Origin: Namhaeicola litoreus
GTDB taxonomy: Bacteria; Bacteroidota; Bacteroidia; Flavobacteriales; Flavobacteriaceae
Length of the DNA: 64,000 bases
Reading direction: 5' to 3'
Assembly (NCBI RefSeq): GCF_042679565.1
Contig: NZ_JBHTMY010000001.1
Location: 186,001 to 250,000 of the forward strand
Shown piece by piece: positions 62,089 through 64,000 of this stretch. The position numbers and the translations under genes are program-made. Position 1 is the stretch's first letter. Every line of letters starts with the position of its first letter. A model generated the notes under the pieces. That model did not search any database and had not been told where the DNA came from. It saw only the letters and a program-made list of their open reading frames with translations.

Positions 62089-63228
62089 TTAATTACTCTT
62101 CACAACAATTGTTTTTTTAACCAATTCTGCTATTCTCCTCGCCTCTTCCATATTTTCATTTACTATAGTAACGTGACCCATTTTTCTGAACGGTCGGGTT
62201 TCTTTTTTTCCGTAAATGTGTGGAGTTACTCCCTCAATCTCCATGATTTTTTCAATATTTTCATATCGCACAACACCCGAATATCCTTCTGCCCCTACCA
62301 AATTAACCATGACCCCGGCTACTTTGCTTTCCGTTTTTCCTAAAGGTAAATTCAATATGGCTCGCAAATGCTGTTCAAACTGGCTCGTATAAGAAGCTTC
62401 TATGCTGTAATGGCCGCTATTGTGGGTTCTAGGTGCTACCTCATTAATCAATATCTCATCATTTTCTGTTTGAAACATTTCTACGGCCAATAACCCGATA
62501 TGTCCATAAGCTTCCGCTACATTCATAGCCGTTTGTCTGGCCTTTTGGGCGACAGCTTCAGGAATTCTTGCGGGGCAAATTACATATTCAACCTGATTGG
62601 CTACGGGGTGAAATTCCATTTCTACAACCGGGTAAGTACTTACTTCTCCGTTTTCGTTTCGCGCTACAATTACGGCCAATTCATTTTTAAATGGAATTAA
62701 TTCCTCAGCGATACATTCCCCATCCGGCAATCCAATTAAATCCTTTTGATGTCGAATCATTTTTACGCCATTTCCATCATAACCAAATTTTGCCGATTTC
62801 CAAACAAAAGGAAATTCTATACTTTTTAAGTCCTCAACAATTTTAAAAACCTGAAAAGGTGCTGTCGGGATATTATTTTCTATATAGAATTGTTTTTGTC
62901 TGGCTTTATTTTGAATGATTTCTAAAACACTGGGTTGTGGATAAACTTTTAAACCTTCCTTCTCCAATTGCTTCAACGCTTCAATATTAACGTGTTCAAT
63001 TTCAATGGTGAGCAAATCAACACTTTTGCCAAACTGATATACAGTTTCATAATCCATTAAATCTCCACAATGAAACTCATTGCAAATTTCACTGCACGGT
63101 GCATGTTTCGAAGGATCCAACATAACTGTAAAAACATCATATTTCTGTGTTTCTGTCAACAACATTCTGCCTAGTTGTCCACCTCCCAAAACACCTAATC
63201 TAAAATCAGATGAAAAATAATTTTTCAA
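62089..63228 (-). CDS. purK: 5-(carboxyamino)imidazole ribonucleotide synthase
   Basis: This ATP-grasp enzyme carboxylates AIR to N5-CAIR in purine synthesis. The protein is 379 aa. The N-terminal nucleotide-binding LGVLGGGQLGRMLL, the ATP-grasp elements WKSAKFGYDGNGVKM and EELIPFKNELAVIV, and the substrate region NEVAPRTHNSGHYSIEA are all present. purE is not in this window. It lies 12 bases after the Rieske-like lipoprotein gene, so the two may share a transcript. Confidence 0.95.
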   Translation of the reverse strand: MKNYFSSDFRLGVLGGGQLGRMLLTETQKYDVFTVMLDPSKHAPCSEICNEFHCGDLMDYETVYQFGKSVDLLTIEIEHVNIEALKQLEKEGLKVYPQPSVLEIIQNKARQKQFYIENNIPTAPFQVFKIVEDLKSIEFPFVWKSAKFGYDGNGVKMIRHQKDLIGLPDGECIAEELIPFKNELAVIVARNENGEVSTYPVVEMEFHPVANQVEYVICPARIPEAVAQKARQTAMNVAEAYGHIGLLAVEMFQTENDEILINEVAPRTHNSGHYSIEASYTSQFEQHLRAILNLPLGKTESKVAGVMVNLVGAEGYSGVVRYENIEKIMEIEGVTPHIYGKKETRPFRKMGHVTIVNENMEEARRIAELVKKTIVVKSN

Positions 63229-63240
63229 ACTTTCTTTCTT

Positions 63241-63672
63241 TTAAAAATTCGTAATTCGCAACACATTGCCGCCCTGTAATTCAGTCCTGTACTGTCTCGC
63301 TGCTACATTAATGCCATCCGTCAGCGGACCACCATCTAAAATACTAAATTCACTTTTATCACAAGCGCATTGCATAATGATGCTATTTCTGACCACCATA
63401 ACAGAACAAGCTTGGGGTTCTAAATGGGGTGCACTTCGCTCGAATGCCACAAAATTATTGATGCCTGAACGGTAAATTACAATGCCCGAAATACCACCGT
63501 TTGTATAGGCCCAACCTCCAACAACCTGCAGATTAATGTATTCCGGATTGTTCAAAAATACAGTTTCATTGACAGGTACATTGGGTAATATTTGATTTGG
63601 ATCATCGTTGCTATCAGAACAAGCCATAATCACCAAAAAAAGCAATCCAAATAAAACTTTCCAGTTAAACAT
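63241..63672 (-). CDS. Rieske-like lipoprotein lacking canonical cluster ligands
   Basis: The 143-aa protein has a lipoprotein signal (lipobox VIMAC, Cys18). The mature part has a Rieske-like layout: NNFVAFERSAPHLEP, then IIMQCACDKSEFSILDGG. In a true Rieske protein the two loops read C-x-H and C-x2-H; here the first Cys is replaced by Ala (A-P-H) and the second His by Asp (C-A-C-D). A 2Fe-2S cluster is therefore doubtful. It may be a structural derivative of the fold. It lies just upstream of purK. Confidence 0.7.
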   Translation of the reverse strand: MFNWKVLFGLLFLVIMACSDSNDDPNQILPNVPVNETVFLNNPEYINLQVVGGWAYTNGGISGIVIYRSGINNFVAFERSAPHLEPQACSVMVVRNSIIMQCACDKSEFSILDGGPLTDGINVAARQYRTELQGGNVLRITNF

Positions 63673-63763
63673 AGGTTAGATTTTACAATCAGCTGACAAA
63701 AATAAGGCTGGCATTGTAATTAGCCCTGCAAGTTACAAATATTTTAATTTTAAAAATTATTTG

Positions 63764-63771
63764 TACATTTG
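63764..63771 (+). promoter_or_regulatory. -7 box upstream of greA
   Basis: TACATTTG, 72 bases before the greA ATG, matches TAnnTTTG. The -33 element is not clear. Confidence 0.5.
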
Positions 63772-63843
63772 TAATGAAATCTCATTCCAACACATTGGAT
63801 TTGGGATTTTTTGTATTTATATCAGCTTTCAAAATGACGAATT

Positions 63844-64000
63844 ATGAGTGAAGTTTCTTATTACACTGCTGCAGGATTAAAAAAATTACGTGACGAATTA
63901 GAGTATTTAGAGCATGTGGAACGCCCGCGTGTGACAAACGAAATTGCAGAAGCACGAGATAAAGGAGATTTGAGTGAAAATGCAGAATATCATGCGGCCA
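63844..64000 (+). CDS. greA: Transcription elongation factor GreA, N-terminal part
   Basis: The first 52 codons are present; the gene runs off the right edge. The start MSEVSYYTAAGLKKLRDELE, then RPRVTNEIAEARDKGDLSENAEYHAA, is the GreA coiled-coil with the conserved acidic D and E at the tip, which stimulate RNA cleavage by backtracked RNA polymerase. It is divergent from the Rieske-like gene. Confidence 0.95.
   Translation, partial: MSEVSYYTAAGLKKLRDELEYLEHVERPRVTNEIAEARDKGDLSENAEYHAA

Overview
The window is AT-rich chromosomal DNA from a member of the Bacteroidota, almost certainly a flavobacterium (Flavobacteriaceae). The reasons are: a fused SecDF, a PorP/SprF protein paired with a gliding-motility/T9SS type B C-terminal domain protein, tandem DUF2911 proteins, -7 boxes of the TAnnTTTG type in front of many genes with few Shine-Dalgarno sites, and gene families typical of this group (MnmD, DUF2797, DUF1304, short adenylate kinase). 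I cannot resolve the genus. I see no tRNA, rRNA, insertion sequence, prophage or CRISPR array. Most of the window is ordinary core genome.

Layout. 1-8.2 kb (minus): a partial crotonase and an orphan NtrY-like kinase lie downstream of a complete trpEGDCFBA operon. The operon is preceded by a 20-codon leader peptide with three consecutive Trp codons and an intrinsic terminator, which is a classical attenuator. 8.3-18.2 kb: leuS, a patatin-like hydrolase, a lipoprotein amidohydrolase, two DUF2911 paralogues, a PagL-like lipid A deacylase and a two-component system. 18.2-18.8 kb is a structured non-coding stretch with two strong terminators. 18.8-36.5 kb: gyrB, mdh, fhs, secDF, hpt, adk, obg, a DUF1835-methyltransferase fusion, mnmD, ilvE, a MazG-like enzyme, a U32-family protein, asd and trxA. 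36.6-49.1 kb: a PiT-PhoU phosphate transporter with a Pho-box-like promoter, dodecin, a DUF255 thioredoxin-like protein, tsaB, two TM2-domain proteins, gpsA, a crotonase, fabD and a queuosine-precursor transporter.

The most interesting part is 49.1-58.4 kb, a curli-type functional-amyloid locus. It has a LuxR-type regulator, three tandem curlin-repeat proteins of about 330 aa, a small curlin/nucleator-like protein, CsgE (with an extra N-terminal beta-rich domain), CsgF, CsgG (with an extra C-terminal barrel-like domain) and a co-directional lipoprotein with a TolB-like propeller. A nearly identical 20-bp palindrome (ATACCC-N6-GGGTAT followed by TG) occurs twice: ahead of the curlin operon, and ahead of an approximately 80-nt terminated transcript upstream of the regulator. 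In both cases it sits exactly 23 nt before a TAATTT -7-like box. This suggests that the regulator controls the amyloid operon and a small RNA together. The regulator gene has its own perfect 13-bp inverted repeat and two half-sites of the same motif at its promoter.

58.4-64 kb: a PorP/SprF and T9SS type B adhesin-like pair, DUF2797, purK, a Rieske-like lipoprotein that has lost canonical ligands, and the start of greA. All calls are from reading the sequence. No database search was run, so family names rest on motif recognition.
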